Assembly (NCBI GenBank): GCA_009760855.2 | Contig: WPIO01000098.1 | Span: forward strand, 191,001 to 255,000 | Direction: 5' to 3' | From: Cristatella mucedo | Taxonomy: Eukaryota; Bryozoa; Phylactolaemata; Cristatellidae | Length of the DNA stretch: 64,000 nucleotides | Shown here: positions 37,859 to 50,324 of the stretch, in pieces | Layout of the letters: each line of letters opens with the position of its first letter | Position numbering within the stretch: the first letter of the stretch is position 1 | Notes under the pieces: generated by a model | Told to the model about the DNA's origin: nothing | What the model saw: the letters and a program-made list of their open reading frames with translations, nothing else | Databases searched by the model: none | Translations under genes and position numbers: made by a program

Positions 37859-38904
37859 TCTACACAAGCTCCAGCAGCTGTGCAACGCCAATAATGTCAA
37901 GGACGTAAGATCCAAGTCCTGAGAGGCAGAGAGCGTCTAGCGCTCGGATCGTGGCCCAGGAGTCGGGCAAGCAGGCTGCTATACAGGAGATTTCTTTGAG
38001 ATCTGGCTTAATATAAGCAGCAGGCTAATAGCTCGCAGAGGTAGCCACGAGTGAGGCCAAGGCATGCTCTCTGCTTAGCTGGCACACTGCTTGTCGGATG
38101 TATAGTTAGCAGTCTCACACAGACGGCAGCAAACGTTCTCGAGTTAAAAGATGACAACTGAAAATGTATACTAGTTATCGGCACATGTCGAGTCACTCAA
38201 ACCTTGGAAAGCCCAGCCCTAAAACTGAAGCGCTTTCTCTATCGTCTATTTCTATCATCTTTTTCTATCGTGCAATGTTGGAGTCTTTTTCCAAATATAA
38301 GCTTTCCCTAATACAGGACAATAGTTGACTCTCCAATAATCATGCGTGAAGACAGAGTACCATCATTTCTGGCCTATGAAAGAGTTGGCACGGCAGTTTT
38401 ATAAGGATCGCATAGTAGAAATCTTGAGCTTGAGCCTGGAGTAGCTCGCCAAAATGATCAGCATTACACTCCTTTTGTGGGTATTGATAAGAAACTATTG
38501 TCGCCGTGCATATGTCGGTCCGCTGGTGCTGCTAAATATCAAACGCTTCTTCGAACCGATGCTGGTGCCAGAACAGCTGGGTTTTTCGTATAGAGTCGTT
38601 GCTTCGCAATCCACAGACCGCCGCATTTGTGCAACTTGCAGTGACCAGGCACGCGACCTCTGAACAGCGGCGCTCAGCTAAGGACAGTCGGCCTAAGGCT
38701 CTCGAGGCCCAGCTTGCCCTGGCCGGCTTAAGGTAAAGCTTCGATCTTACGATGATTGCATCCTACGAGAGCCGGCTTGTCAATCTGCCTACTTTTAACT
38801 CTGCACCAGAAAATATTCGGTCGGCTTAGGCAAGCAGGGACAGTGACGTCACTGCAACTTGTATTTTCATGCATCATGCGACATACGCACATACGTGTAA
38901 TGTA
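37859..38904. other. unassigned
   Basis: Short frames only. No repeat family was recognised. Confidence 0.3.
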
Positions 38905-39045
38905 TCATTTATTTTCATTGCGCCCTAAGAGAACTTAATCTCTATTCAGGCTCATCACATATGCCAAGGGGCTCGAGCCCACGACCTCGGCCCGACCTTG
39001 GTCGGGGCAATCACGTTAACCACTATGCCAAATCCGCGTGGCATC
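38905..39045 (-). mobile_element. SINE-1
   Basis: GCGCCCTAAGAGAACTTAAT, CTCTATTCAGGC, GGGGCTCGAGCCCACGACC and ATGCCAAATCCGCGTGGC. Confidence 0.82.
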
Positions 39046-39814
39046 CCAGAGTGATAAAGAAAGCCTAAATAACTCAGTCTTAAGATTAATAATTTCAGCC
39101 TGCCTAGATGATGATACCAAAGCCAGAAGCCTGGTTTGCCCTACGGAGGTCAGGTGCTCGCGTTTAACGAACAAAGTCAAGGTGCTCAATATTACTGCCG
39201 AGGGTTTTAGCCCCCTGCATACATACCTGCACTTTGCAACTGCAATGGTACACTACTTGTCAGCGATCTGTACTGACTGTCCACCAAACAGGGCATCAAA
39301 TTAAGGCTCTGTCACAATAACTTGTAGGTCTCTGTATTCTCTTGCCCAAGCCTGCCTATTAAAAATAAATCGTAATCCGGCGTCGCATGGCACATATGCT
39401 GCTCCAACTCAAGTCGTTTGGCAGAGCTCTAACCATCCTTGAATCCTTTGGAAAAATGCCTTCCGCTCGTGTGCTCTCACAAAGCCTTGAACTCAGTCGC
39501 GACGGATGTCCGGATATCTCCAGAAATGGCGACGTAAAAAGAAGCCGAAATACTCATGCTCCTTGCACCATTTTAATCCGTCCCTGCGAATAGCACTTTT
39601 TTGTGCTCATCTATGATGACGTTGTAAATTCAACCACTAACAAATCACCTAGCGGTATGCGGCGTTTACAGCGAATGTCAATTCTATATATATAATAAAA
39701 ACAGATTTACCGTAATAGGTTTTTATGCGGATGTCTCTACATCCTTATTATTATTATTAATATTAATATAATCTGAATAGCTTGGAGGATTTTATTTATT
39801 TATTGAGCGTACTT
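39046..39814. other. unassigned
   Basis: No recognisable feature. The last ~120 bp is AT-rich. Confidence 0.3.
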
Positions 39815-39915
39815 TCAATCGTGCTTCCTTTGCAGCAAATGTAAAGTGCCTAGAAAGAGGCTGTGTTCTCTGAGGGCACTATATCAAATGTATTAGTATT
39901 ATTGTTATTATTACT
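39815..39915 (+). mobile_element. LINE-A 3' end
   Basis: CTTCCTTTGCAGCAAATGTA, AAGTGCCTAGAAAGAGGCTG, CTGAGGGCACTATATCAAATG and an ATT tail. Confidence 0.82.
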
Positions 39916-39979
39916 CTCCTGCTCCTTCTGCTGGAGCTGCAGAGAGGGCCAAAGATGCATGGCCAAAAGCTGCGTCACT

Positions 39980-40545
39980 AAATATTAAACAAGAAGAACA
40001 TTGTTAGGGATGACATACACAAGGTCGGCATACAAGTATGGTTAGTGGCAGCATGCACAGTGTCAGCATGCATAAGCACACAAAGGACGAATCTCAGGAA
40101 CCCACTAAATGCTGCGATAAATAGAGTGGTTATAGTTTCTATTTAAATGTGGACAAGTCAGGAGATATCGTGACGCCAGTCGGGAGTGAGTTCCAGGCTT
40201 TGGGAGCATGCGAACTAAAGGCACGGTCTCTAAAGAATTTGAGCTTTGTACGAGGTACTGGTAAACAGTTAGTTTCCGAAAAGCGGGTCGCACGATGCTT
40301 GGCCCGGTGGGGGGGGGGGGGAGTAGATCTGATAGGTAGGCTGGATCCAAAGAGTGAAGGGACCTAAAAGTGAGCGACAAAATCTTGAAGTCGACCCGTT
40401 TCTTGAATGGTAGCCAGTGCAGGTCGGCAAGATGTGGTGTGATATGTCAACTGCGACGCTCACGACGGACAAGACGAGCTGCAGAGTTTCGCACCAGCTG
40501 CAAGCACCTGATTGCACATGCCGGCAGGCCAGCAAGCAGTAAGGT
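39980..40545 (-). mobile_element. LINE-A fragment, opposite to its neighbour
   Basis: GGGATGACATACACAAGGTC, then CAGTGTCAGCATGCATAAGC and RT C-terminal coding (- strand: SLTFRSLHSLDPAYLSDLL). A run of G (40310-40321) interrupts the GGCCTGGTGGGG block. It has no tail and lies 65 bp after a plus-oriented LINE-A terminus. Confidence 0.85.
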
Positions 40546-42361
40546 AAAGGTGAAGGTGAGGGTAAGGTGAATCTGTCTAACCCCCTACTGGAAACTTAGC
40601 TTCCGTGTAATATGGCCGACACAGGTACTGGCCTAACAAGATTGCGGCATGCAGCCAACTGGCCTGTTGATATTTCCACTAGAAAAACCGTAGAGGCAAA
40701 CAGAAGAAGCTCTGCCACGAGAGCCTCCGTGCCTCCATGACTACATGCTCTGCTGCGAGAGCCTACGAGAGCTTAAGAGAGCCTGCGAGAGCCGAGGCTC
40801 CGACTCTGATGTGGGCGGAACCCGAAAATGGCGACCGCCAGGCTAGACTAAAGAGCGGGAAGATGGCGGCCCAATAAAGATTGCTCTGCTAGACCATGCA
40901 TTGCAGGGGGCTGTTGGGCTACTGGATCGAGCTGCTGGGCGACTTATTATAAGAAAGCCCCCGACTCTGGTACCGACTCACTGCATAATCTACAGCTCTA
41001 AGCAGATGTCAAGGTGTATCAATGCTGCCTTTCTTAGTAAGCGTGTCAGCAACAGGCGCTCGACGCGAGTTATTCACTGCAGAGGCACAAACCGTTTGCT
41101 GACGCACAGCACCTGCCTCGTGCAGCTGGCTAGATGAATAAAATAATCCGAGCAGCCCAGCAGCCAATGGCAGTAGCCAAGCTGATCGGTGCTTGCTGTC
41201 CGTGAGTGGGCGAAGTGTACCGACGCTGGAACGGTAGCTGCTCAGAGAGAAACCCGATCGGATGACTAAATAAACTAGGAGAGGCCGCAGAGCAGGGGCG
41301 CCTTCATTGTGAGCAAGCTGCCGCAGCCGAGCTTCCGGCGGCGGGCCAGCTTCCGGCGGCCAGAAGGAAGCAGCGAATAATTCGAAGCATAAGCTACATA
41401 AGCTACTTGCTCTACTTTACTCCATCTCGGCGGGCGGCTCGTGCGAACTTGCAATTTTCTATCGGCAGCCATGCACTACGGAGGACTCGTAAAAAGGCCA
41501 GCAGCTGACCTTTGGCCTTTGGCTGCTGTGACCGTGTGTGATGTGGTTTCCGTGTGCCGTTTTCTGCACGCTTACTGCAAGTCTTACCCACATCCTGCTG
41601 ATAACCTGAGCCCCGAGAAATCGGTGCTAACACACTTTTACTCTTCATTTACATATTGTGTATACGCCTTGTGTATACGCATAGTACGCATACAATTAAA
41701 ACAAACGCGTGCAATTCACAGATAAACCCACAGGCATACGTGCACACGCGGACAAAAGTATACATGTACACAGGTGTGTGCACGTGCTGAGGTGGATGCA
41801 CCTGTATGTGTACATGCGAGTACGTTTGTGCACTCATGACTCCATTCTTCAGCGGGATGAAAAATAAAAAAGAGGCAAAGGTAAACATCTGCATCTTCGT
41901 TTTTATCAGATCCTTACTGGGTTTTGTAGTCTGTGTACGAATGTGAAACCCAGCCCGCCCAGCAGCCTCACGTTGTGCTTGAGAGGAAATAAATGCCTCT
42001 CTACTAGGCCGTACATGTCGATACATGTCGACGCATAGCGACGAGTGTCGATCGACCTCTCGGGCTTCGGTGACATTTGCCTTCTTCATTGGCCTTTGGC
42101 CTTATCGCTTCTCTGCTAACAGCTTTTCTCCTGCCGCTGCAGCTCGTGCTAATCTTCAATAACTTGCTTTCCGGAAATCGTGCGTGAGACATTTGGCAGT
42201 CCTTGAGCTCCGAACGCTACGGTAGCACGGTGACATACGCTGACCAGATGACTTGACGCACAGAGTACTAGCATGAGTAAGCATTTTCACGACAAGTGAG
42301 CCAAGAGACTGGCTTGCAGTTCCTTGGTTTTTTTCTTAACTAGCAACAGGATAGTAACAAT
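40546..42361. other. unassigned 1.8 kb
   Basis: Begins with reiterated GGTAAAGGTGAAGGTGAGGG at about 40543. GAGAGCCT(A/G)CGAGAGC repeats occur at about 40700-40790. No gene is recognised. Confidence 0.35.
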
Positions 42362-42475
42362 ATCAATACATTTACATAGCGCCCTCAGAACTTAATCTCT
42401 TTCTAGTCACTTTAAATTTGCTGTAAAGGAAGCGCGATCGTACGGTTAGTGGTGGCATTCGCAATATTTCAAGTG
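42362..42475 (-). mobile_element. LINE-A 3' end
   Basis: AATACATTTACATAGCGCCC, CTTAATCTCTTTCTAGTCAC and AAAGGAAGCGCGATCGTACG. Confidence 0.78.
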
Positions 42476-43010
42476 GGCGCATGATGCTAAACCACTGCTG
42501 CACACCATGTGTTGTACGTTTGGACGAGTAGCAGGATTGGCCAGCCTTTTTTTTATGTAAAGAGCGACCGTCTAGGCCGTCTGCTGTGGGACGGAGTCCT
42601 CGCATTCAGGTCATCGGTCATCGGTACTCTAGCGATTGATTCATCGAGACTAGGACAGGAGAGACTTGGTTTTAGAGCTCCCGGTGCTCGAGCCGAGTCC
42701 CGGTGTACGGCGCCAATGAGTGTGTGCGTATGCTTATAATTGCAAATTGGGTGCCAAGCCACCTGCCGCCCCCTCGTTCAGTCTAGGCTGGAGTACTGCA
42801 GCTGCGTTTTGGCTGGGAGACCAAAACGAGACATCGAAACTCTGCAGCTGGTGAGGAATTTGGCTGCAAGGCTAAAAAAATATCTGATTGGCTGAGCCAT
42901 ATGGCACCTTTGGTGAAGGAGCTGCGATGGCTCTGCGCCCGGATGCGGGTACAGAGCGAAATTCTCACTCTGACCCACAAGGCCCGCCGCGACTTGACTC
43001 CTTCATATCA

Positions 43011-43133
43011 AGCCGAGCTGGTTTGGTCTAGCGGTTTAGGTTCTCGCCTCGACCCAGGTCTGACTGAGGTCGTGGGTTCGAGCCCCGAGGCACATGTAAA
43101 GCCCCTGAATAGAGATTAAGTTCTCTTAGGGCG

Positions 43134-43136
<3 letters not shown>
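43011..43136 (+). mobile_element. SINE-1 inserted into LINE-B
   Basis: GAGCTGGTTTGGTCTAGCGG, GTCGTGGGTTCGAGCCCCG, CCTGAATAGAGATTAAGTTC, CTTAGGGCGCTATA. Its 3' tail runs directly into the (AT)n tract. Confidence 0.9.
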
Positions 43137-43184
<48 letters not shown>

Positions 43185-43186
43185 TA

Positions 43187-43222
<36 letters not shown>

Positions 43223-43331
43223 TGTATGTACGTACGTACGTATGTATGTATGTATGTATGTATGTATGTATGTATGTATGTATGTATGTATGTATGTATG
43301 TATGTATGTATGTATGTATGTATGTATGTAT
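43137..43331. repeat. (AT)n followed by (TATG)n, grown from the SINE-1 tail
   Basis: About 55 bp of AT dinucleotides is followed by about 135 bp of TATG tetranucleotides, with GTACGTACGTACG in the middle. Other SINE-1 copies end in short TATA-rich tails at the same point. Confidence 0.95.
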
Positions 43332-43697
43332 AAGCTGAACCACCACATCAGTTTCAGCCTCATCGTGACCTTCTGTCCTCTATGGGCAATGAATCGACTA
43401 TTCCATTACTTCCCTCAAAAACCTTTGGCAGTCGAAGCTTTTGCTCTATGGGTCCGTGTGGTCCGTGGAGCTCACTCCCACAATTCATACGCAAACACAA
43501 CTTCTCTCCCGCCGCCGACCGTGGCAATTCGTTCCGCCAAGTCCTAAGCTGCTACTTCCATTCTATTCGTTTCCTAAATTTCGCTTCTGACTGGGCTATG
43601 ATTCTCACTTTCTCTCTGTTGCTCGAGATGAAGTCTACTGGCTCCGTGTGTGCTCTAAAAGCGGCTTCGGCTGCGAGAGTGCTTTAGAAAACGCGCG

Positions 43698-45207
43698 AGC
43701 AAAACACTAAGATGCCAGGTGATTCCATTAGAATAATAATAATTGTTATAATCAAAGTATTCTGTTCACTCAGTCTATAGTTGCTAATTATACCACCGAG
43801 TAGTTACTTAAAATCTCTCAGACAATCTGAGATGGTATCAGCCACGAAACTGCTGTCGGACAAAGGCCTAAATACTGAGCTATCTTGAGGGGCAGAATGG
43901 AAACATTTGGCAACGAGGTGCTTACATTAGAAATAAATCACAGAGATCAATTAATAACGATCAGTCGATCAAGAATCGATTGATAAAGGGTCGGTAAAGT
44001 TGAGCAGGCAAGGATCTCCTAAGAGCCAATAATATCCATGGTTTCTGCTATTTACCGAATTACAGCACGCATTGAGAGTCGGAAAAGACGATGGAGCCAC
44101 CAGTACACGCTGATTGCTCACAAAAAAAGCAAGCAGCTCTTGGTATCAGGAGGCGGTAGAGTGTACTCAACGATCCGCACTGGCTGCTAACTTTGGGCGC
44201 CACTGGGATCTGATAATAAGTTGCAGGCGATGTACGCGTCTCTTGTCTGCAGACTGTGCATGACTTCGCTGCCGCTGATTTCGTTGGATTTCTCCTGGCT
44301 GCTCCGAAAGTAGCAACACGTAGCAACAAGTAGCAACTGTGTCCATATCAACCTGGCTGATTGAAAGCCAAAATAGGTGAACAACCGTGCAACCTCCAAG
44401 TAGAAAGCCGCATTTAAAGAACTAGCCAAAATGGTCAGACTTGGTGGCACCCAGTCGCTAGCCTTGACCTTAAGACCAAACTGGGATCCGATAGCATAGC
44501 ATATTGCCGATCAGGCAGGGCTATTTCCACTACCACTGCTGTCAATACCGGTTACGATGATGTCGGCCTCTTGTAGGCAGCTTCTGAGTCAGCAGCCGCT
44601 TTTTTCATTAGTACACCATGGGCCATAAAACCAGGCTAGCCGAACGGCCAGATTAATGATGACGTTATGCAATGACGTTGAAGTAATACTCTGCAGATTG
44701 CACTTCAGTTGTATGGTTCGCCACCCATCGACCACATTAATCTTTGACTCCCTTTTAATACTAGAACGTGAATGTACGCGACTCGCACCTTGCCGACTCT
44801 AGCGGTGGGATGCGATAACTTTCTATTGATGGCAGTTTAGTTTGTGGATGCTTTTCCAAAGGTTGAATAACCTACACTGTCCTCAGGTGAGTTGCTGATC
44901 GACGGTAACGACGACACGGAAAGCAGCTGGATCGCTGGACAAACAGCACAATCATTGGCTGATTACAAGTTAAGTGCGATTAGATGCACGCCAGTGCCAT
45001 GGTCCAGCGCTGGGGTTAATACCGAACGTCCATGCGAAGGATCTATTTTGTAGCAAGATATTCCTTTTCATGGTGGTGCTGCTTTTCAAGGACTGGTCAA
45101 AGCAGTGAAAACAAACTCTCGACTAGATCAGCATCATAATGTTTGAGCGACAAGCGTTTCGGACATTACGGCAATAGAAAGACTACAATGTAAATCTGAA
45201 GAGTAAC
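43698..45207. other. unassigned 1.5 kb
   Basis: No gene or known repeat recognised. Confidence 0.35.
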
Positions 45208-45320
45208 AATAGTAATACATTTGCTATGGCGCCCTCGGAGAATTCAATCTCTTTCAGGGCAATTCACATTTGCAGAAAAGGAAGCGAGATCAAATGGTTA
45301 GTGGTAGCGTGCTCAATGAG
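45208..45320 (-). mobile_element. LINE-A 3' end
   Basis: AGTAATACATTTGCTATGGC, GAATTCAATCTCTTTCAGGG and GAAAAGGAAGCGAGATCAAA. Confidence 0.72.
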
Positions 45321-45394
45321 AAGAGCAAAGGCAGAAACTGAGAAGAATAACGAAGCTGATTGGTAGATTTAATCTGGTGAAATGTATATATTAT

Positions 45395-45555
45395 ATAATT
45401 CATTTGCATAGCGACCTAATAGAAAAGAATCTCTATCCAGCCGCTTACTGTATGCCGCAGGGCTTGAGCCGACCATCTAGGTTATCAAGCGGGAGTACCT
45501 TGACCCCGGTTATCAGAGGCATGATCCTAACTCCTTTGATAAACCAGGGCTGCGT
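45395..45555 (-). mobile_element. diverged SINE-1
   Basis: GCATAGCGACCTAATAG, AGAATCTCTATCCAGCCGC, GCAGGGCTTGAGCCGACCA (B-box region) and TTTGATAAACCAGGGCTG (head). Several changes suggest an older copy. Confidence 0.65.
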
Positions 45556-45836
45556 GTCTCTTGAACTTTTTACCGCAGATGCTGGTGCCATGAAAATAGC
45601 GAAACAGACTCTAGCAGGGTAAAGATGAGCCTCTAGAACGGTTTCATCAGTGGATAGTTTCCGAGCGTTAACCTCTCGATCTGAAACCTAAAATAAAATG
45701 GTCCACAACAACCTTTAATGCAGAGCTGATGTTTGCTATCGTGCTCTCAACTTTGGTTGATCTATCACCTCGAATGCGAAAATTTTATTTTTGCCAGCTG
45801 TCTGGTCATTTGCCACATTATCTTCGCTATTCTCGC

Positions 45837-45838
<2 letters not shown>

Positions 45839-45871
<33 letters not shown>

Positions 45872-45890
45872 TCTCTCTCCCGCTCTCTCT
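45839..45890. repeat. (CT)n microsatellite
   Basis: CT dinucleotides with two CCCTCTC/CCGCTC interruptions. Confidence 0.95.
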
Positions 45891-45983
45891 ACTAATAGGC
45901 TAGTTTCGAAGAAACTTGCCTTTGGTAAAGTAGGTTCGTGCTGAAATTGAGGGATTAATGCGTTGCAGCGCCGTTCTTCTAAA

Positions 45984-46250
45984 CAAAAGTGCATCTCCGA
46001 CTGCAACTCCACAAAGCCATGAAGACTGTGTGGATGCTACGCTGGAGAGTTTTTGCCCACTCACAGCCAAAGCGGCTTTCAGTACGCACCCGGTAGCAAA
46101 AGGGCCTCATTTCAAGCAACAAAGCAAAAGTGAGAAGCGTAGCTGAGTCAAGAGAGCCGTTGAGGCAATGAGTAGCATGGAAGTAGCTGCTCAGGCTGGC
46201 TGGAAATGATGTAGCACAGTCGGCAGCAGGAGACATGCCGCTGGGTAAGA
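45984..46250 (-). mobile_element. LINE-B 3' end
   Basis: AGTGCATCTCCGACTGCAAC and TCCACAAAGCCATGAAG, then CAGTACGCACCCGGTAGC: reverse complement of the LINE-B terminus seen at 54265-54500. The C-terminal RT remnant is on the - strand. Confidence 0.8.
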
Positions 46251-46329
46251 AAACTCAATGAGAGACCCTGGAGCTCGATTCGTGCTCTATCAGTTCGGCT
46301 ACCGACTCTGATCTATTTTCCATTACTCT

Positions 46330-46719
46330 GCTCTGTCTCTTCCTTTCTTTTTAGTTCTCTATTATTTCATTATTTCCGTCGGCTCCCTTGCTCTTTCATC
46401 TTGATTCTGCACTCTCTCTTTCCATGCGTGTTTTCACCCTCCTTCATGTACTCTTCCTACTCCCCGTCCAGTCTTGCTTTCCCTCTTCCTCGCCCTTGCC
46501 TTAATATTCACTCTCATTGTCTCCCTCTCTCACCTTTCATTTCTACGACCCTCAATCTATAAAGGTTCCACTGAATCTCCGCCTCTCGACCTCCGTCTCT
46601 TCGATCCCTCTTTCAATCTTTCACTTCTCTTTCGATCGCTTTCAATATTTCTTCTTCCTCCATCTTTATCTCTCTTCACCCGTCTGCTGGCTCCCTCTCT
46701 CTTTCTATCCGTCTCTCTC

Positions 46720-46766
<47 letters not shown>

Positions 46767-46872
46767 CGCTGTCACTCTCTCTTCCTCTCTCTCGCTCTCT
46801 TTCTCTGCCCCTTCTCTCTCTCCCCATCTCTCCCCTCTCTCCCCTCTCTCTCAATCTCTCTCCTTCACCCCT

Positions 46873-46932
<60 letters not shown>

Positions 46933-47445
46933 CATCTCTCCCCTCTCTCCCCTCTCTCTCAATCTCTCTCCTTCACCCCTTCTCTGTCACTCTCTCTTCC
47001 TCTCTCTCGCTCTCTTTCTCTGCCCCTTCTCTCTCTCCCCATCTCTCCCCTCTCTCTCCCCTCTCTCTCAATCTCTCTCCTTCACCCCTTCTCTGTCACT
47101 CTCTCTTCCTCTCTCTCGCTCTCTTTCTCTGCCCCTTCTCTCTCTCCCCATCTCTCCCCTCTCTCCCCTCTCTCTCAATCTCTCTCCTTCACCCCTTCTC
47201 TGTCACTCTCTCTTCCTCTCTCTCGCTCTCTTTCTCTGCCCCTTCTCTCTCTCCCCATCTCTCCCCTCTCTCCCCTCTCTCTCAATCTCTCTCCTTCACC
47301 CCTTCTCTGTCTTTCTCTCTTCCTCTCTCTCGCTCTCTTTCTCTGCCCCTTCTCTCTCTCCCCATCTCTCCCCTCTCTCCCCTCTCTCTCAATCTCTCTC
47401 CTTCACCCCTTCTCTGTCTTTCTCTCTTCCTCTCTCTCGCTGTAG
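46330..47445. repeat. CT-rich tract with ~107-bp minisatellite
   Basis: From 46730 a pure (CT)n core passes into a higher-order repeat. The marker CAATCTCTCTCCTTCACCCC occurs at about 46852, 46960, 47069, 47174, 47283 and 47390, spacings 105-109 bp. Each unit also holds TCTGTC(A/T), TCTTCCTCTCTCTCGCTCTC and TCTGCCCCTTCTCTC. The strand is nearly all pyrimidine for over 1 kb. The >300-codon serine/leucine frames are artefacts. Confidence 0.93.
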
Positions 47446-47679
47446 CCGCTTTCGTTTTTTTCTGGCAAGCAAAATCCTACAATAGCCTCTTAAGTCAATC
47501 AGACCGCAGGATTTTGCTTCATTTGGCATGGCATTATTGATTATTGCAAATCAAAATATCACTTGTTTGACATTCGTCAGCTTGAACTTCAGCTTAAACA
47601 GAGCGGGCTCTTGTTAACATAAAAATATACCATGTACAGCAGCAATGCAGCATGAATGCTATAACCCGGATGGCGGTTG

Positions 47680-47990
47680 TGAGTACGGCTAATAAAGGCA
47701 CTGACGAGTTTCAAATGTCCTATCACGTTCAATGCAATTTAAATGGCTTTTACGTCTCATCCAGAATACCAGTTACCTGTGCAGTTCCACAAGGCTCCGT
47801 CATCCGTCATTTACTTCTCTAAATATATACAGAGCCTCTTGAAAAGTAATTTGTGACCATTAGATGGGTAGTCACTTTTACGCTGACCTCTGTAAACTAC
47901 CCTTGTCGCTTAGGAAATTGCAATCAGATGCAGGAGTGGATCAAATGAATGCCAACCTTGCAGACGTATCCTTAGTGTAGAAAGTCCTAT
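47680..47990 (+). mobile_element. LINE-B RT palm remnant
   Basis: CCTGTGCAGTTCCACAAGG (from the GVPQGSV region), ATATACAGAGCCTCTTGAAA (IYTEPLEK) and ACTTTTACGCTGACCTC (FYAD; the next Asp is lost), followed by ATGAATGCCAACCTTGCAGAC (MNANLAD). Broken by stops. This copy carries Ala, not Ser, in the catalytic box. Confidence 0.75.
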
Positions 47991-48379
47991 CGACAGCCAT
48001 GCTGCCTTGCAGGCGTCCGGCGTCCAGCTGTCGTGTACAGCAACCGTCCTTCCTAAAGCCCAGAGCATGGTACAAGGCTATAGTATATGGTAAGTAAAAT
48101 GTCGTTCGTAAAACCCAGAGAATAAAACACAGCGATAGCACGCAGTAGTTAGTACTTAGCATGCAGCTCAGAAACCGACTGGCGCTAAGCCTCGGGCGAA
48201 ACTTGCTCCTGGCTCAGAGTTCGTCTCAGGCCTCAGTTTGCGCCTGTTGCTCAGCTCTGGTTTGAATGCCACCTAGCTATGGGCTATCACAGAGAAAGGA
48301 AACAGTGCCTTATGTCGCTCAGGAGCCGCCACGAGTCTTCTTTCACCGGTTGCTTAGTCCGGCCGATCTAGCAAGTTGC

Positions 48380-48785
48380 CGTCGTTTCAACGGGACACTT
48401 TCAGCGTACACCTACCCTAGGAGACTTCGCCGTATTCTGATTGGTGGTGCTGCAGTGCAACGCTCGTCACGAGCTTGGAATGTAGATGGAATGCTCGGAA
48501 TATGTTTCATCCTCTTTGATGGAAGCTTAAAAGCTTCATCAAAGAAATTGCTTCCATGGCTAGTCATTGCGTCCGAACGCTGGTCCCTCTTAAGGATTGT
48601 CCACCGCCCGTCCTGCTAAAGATTATGACTGCTGCCGGTCGACAACTGCCACGCCTGCCTCTCCTTTCCGGAACTCAGCTAGAGTTCGCACTCTCGCTTT
48701 ATTGCTGCACTAGATGGAGTCTGGTGGCTAAGGATTGTGCACTGAAAGCCGCTTAGGCTTTTAGTGTGCTATAGCAAACTCCTCC
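48380..48785 (+). mobile_element. LINE-B C-terminal/3' remnant
   Basis: The end (CGCTTTATTGCTGCACTAG, then TGCACTGAAAGCCGCTTAGG, TTTTAGTGTGCTATAGC) parallels the LINE-B terminus (GTACCGAAAGCCGCTTAGGC, TGTGCTATACA). The upstream part is eroded. Confidence 0.55.
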
Positions 48786-49714
48786 AGTTGTCAAGTTAGT
48801 AACAGCGATCGTAAAACGGCGGGCCGCTAAATCTGCCACATTATGAAAGCCGAGATATTTGTGATTCGAGGCTTTTGATAAATGGTGGCTTGGAACTGAT
48901 TATGAGAGTGTTAGTGATTAGGCAGCATTAAAGCGGAAGCCATGTAGTGGGTAGTCAATTGTACATCAGCAGTTCGGTCGAGTTATACTCTAGGCTTCGA
49001 GCCGTACGCCCGTTACAGTACGCCGTGGCTGCTAGTTGAGGCCGGTTATGCCCTGTCTCTGTCCAAGAGACTTCTCTTCGCTATTGATGCGGACTTTGTA
49101 TGCCCAACTATGTGTAGGCGCTCATCGATGGACGGAGTCAATTGACGCATGAACGCGAGTCCTTGACCTTGACGGAGCGAGGTGCATGCCGCGATTCATT
49201 GACGAAAGCAGCACCTGCTAAGTTAAGAATTCCCAGCAGTACGAATAGCCACAAGCTGGAGTAGTTAGCAGCTTGCTCTGAATGACATCCGCGACTTCCG
49301 CAATTCGCTAGAGCTGTTTATGCCACGGGCGCAGGCAAGCTCTGAATGACTGCCTGGCAGTATCCATTACTCAAGAGCTCGAGTCACGCCAACAAAGCAC
49401 CAAACGCGGATCCTCGCGAAAAGAATCGGCGGCGTTTGTACAGTCGATAATCGCGGGGGAATAGATGCCAGATGGGAGACAGATCGGGGGGGGGGGCGAC
49501 AGCTGCCACAGCGTATATTTGCCTCGCGGACAATTGCCGCATGCAGCCGATGCGAACTGTCGAGGATGGATAGCGTTCTTCGGGCTGCAAGGACACAATA
49601 CAGGAATACTCCAATCAGATAGGAATCGCTGAATGTCACGATGTAATCTTTTCGCTCCTGCATATCAAGCGATTTCGCGAAGTCACGACCAGGCTCACGG
49701 CTTCTTAATTACAC
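48786..49714. other. unassigned
   Basis: A G-run lies at 49487-49497. No gene is recognised. Three overlapping minus frames at 49367-49663 are shadows of each other. Confidence 0.35.
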
Positions 49715-49790
49715 TGCGCCATCGGCATGGTGTTCGCACAGACGTCCTAGGTCGTGGGTTTGATTCCTGCTGAGGGCATTACCTGATTGC
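49715..49790 (+). mobile_element. SINE-2-like B-box remnant
   Basis: GTCCTAGGTCGTGGGTTTG and ATTCCTGCTGAGGGC match the SINE-2 B-box half; body and tail are not recognisable. Confidence 0.5.
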
Positions 49791-50324
49791 ATGCTGCCTT
49801 ATTGCCGCATTTATGTCATGACTCACGCTTTCGGGTAACGGATATCAAGAGGTAGTCGTCCAACGTTATCACAGGACCCGATTTCAGCTTTTTGCAGCTT
49901 AACCAAACAAATGTTTCCAATTCAATGTGTTTCATTAACCTTGATTGCTATATACATTGTCACTACCAGCCTGATGTAGAGCACCAACCTATTAATAGGC
50001 AGTCGGGTGCGCCCCAATCACTAGCCTGGCGGAAGCTGAGCCCGAGGCTTTGCGCCGGTCGACATTTCAACGTTGCTGCATTTGCCAACGAGAATTTCTG
50101 CACGCCATGACTGGGGATGGTGCATGCGTGCCAGTCTCAATTGACGTAAATTTGACTTCTCTATGCTGTGGATATTGACGCGTTATGTCAAGTTTCGGAT
50201 GCTGGTCATCGCTTCCATCGCCACTCTAGCGAAGGCATACTTTCGCACATTCGCACTGCAACTACAAGTTGCCGGCCGTGTTCTAACGCTTCACCATGTT
50301 TAGTCACGCAAGAACTAGCTTCCG

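Larger units (their letters stand above)
42770..43697 (+). mobile_element. LINE-B C-terminal fragment split by SINE-1 and microsatellite
   Basis: 42780-43010 matches the [15 protein letters not shown]-to-LAPSYLAE region (CTGACCCACAAGGCCCGCCG). 43335-43697 resumes at the next residues (CACATCAGTTTCAGCCTC) and runs to GCGAGAGTGCTTTAGAAAAC near the 3' end. The gap in the coding sequence is occupied by the SINE-1 and its expanded tail. Confidence 0.85.

Noticed and set aside
43028-43363. [16 protein letters not shown] open frames
   Set aside because: Translation of the (TATG)n microsatellite.
46474-47485. Two >300-codon serine/leucine/proline frames
   Set aside because: Products of the CT-rich minisatellite, with overlapping frames of equal quality.
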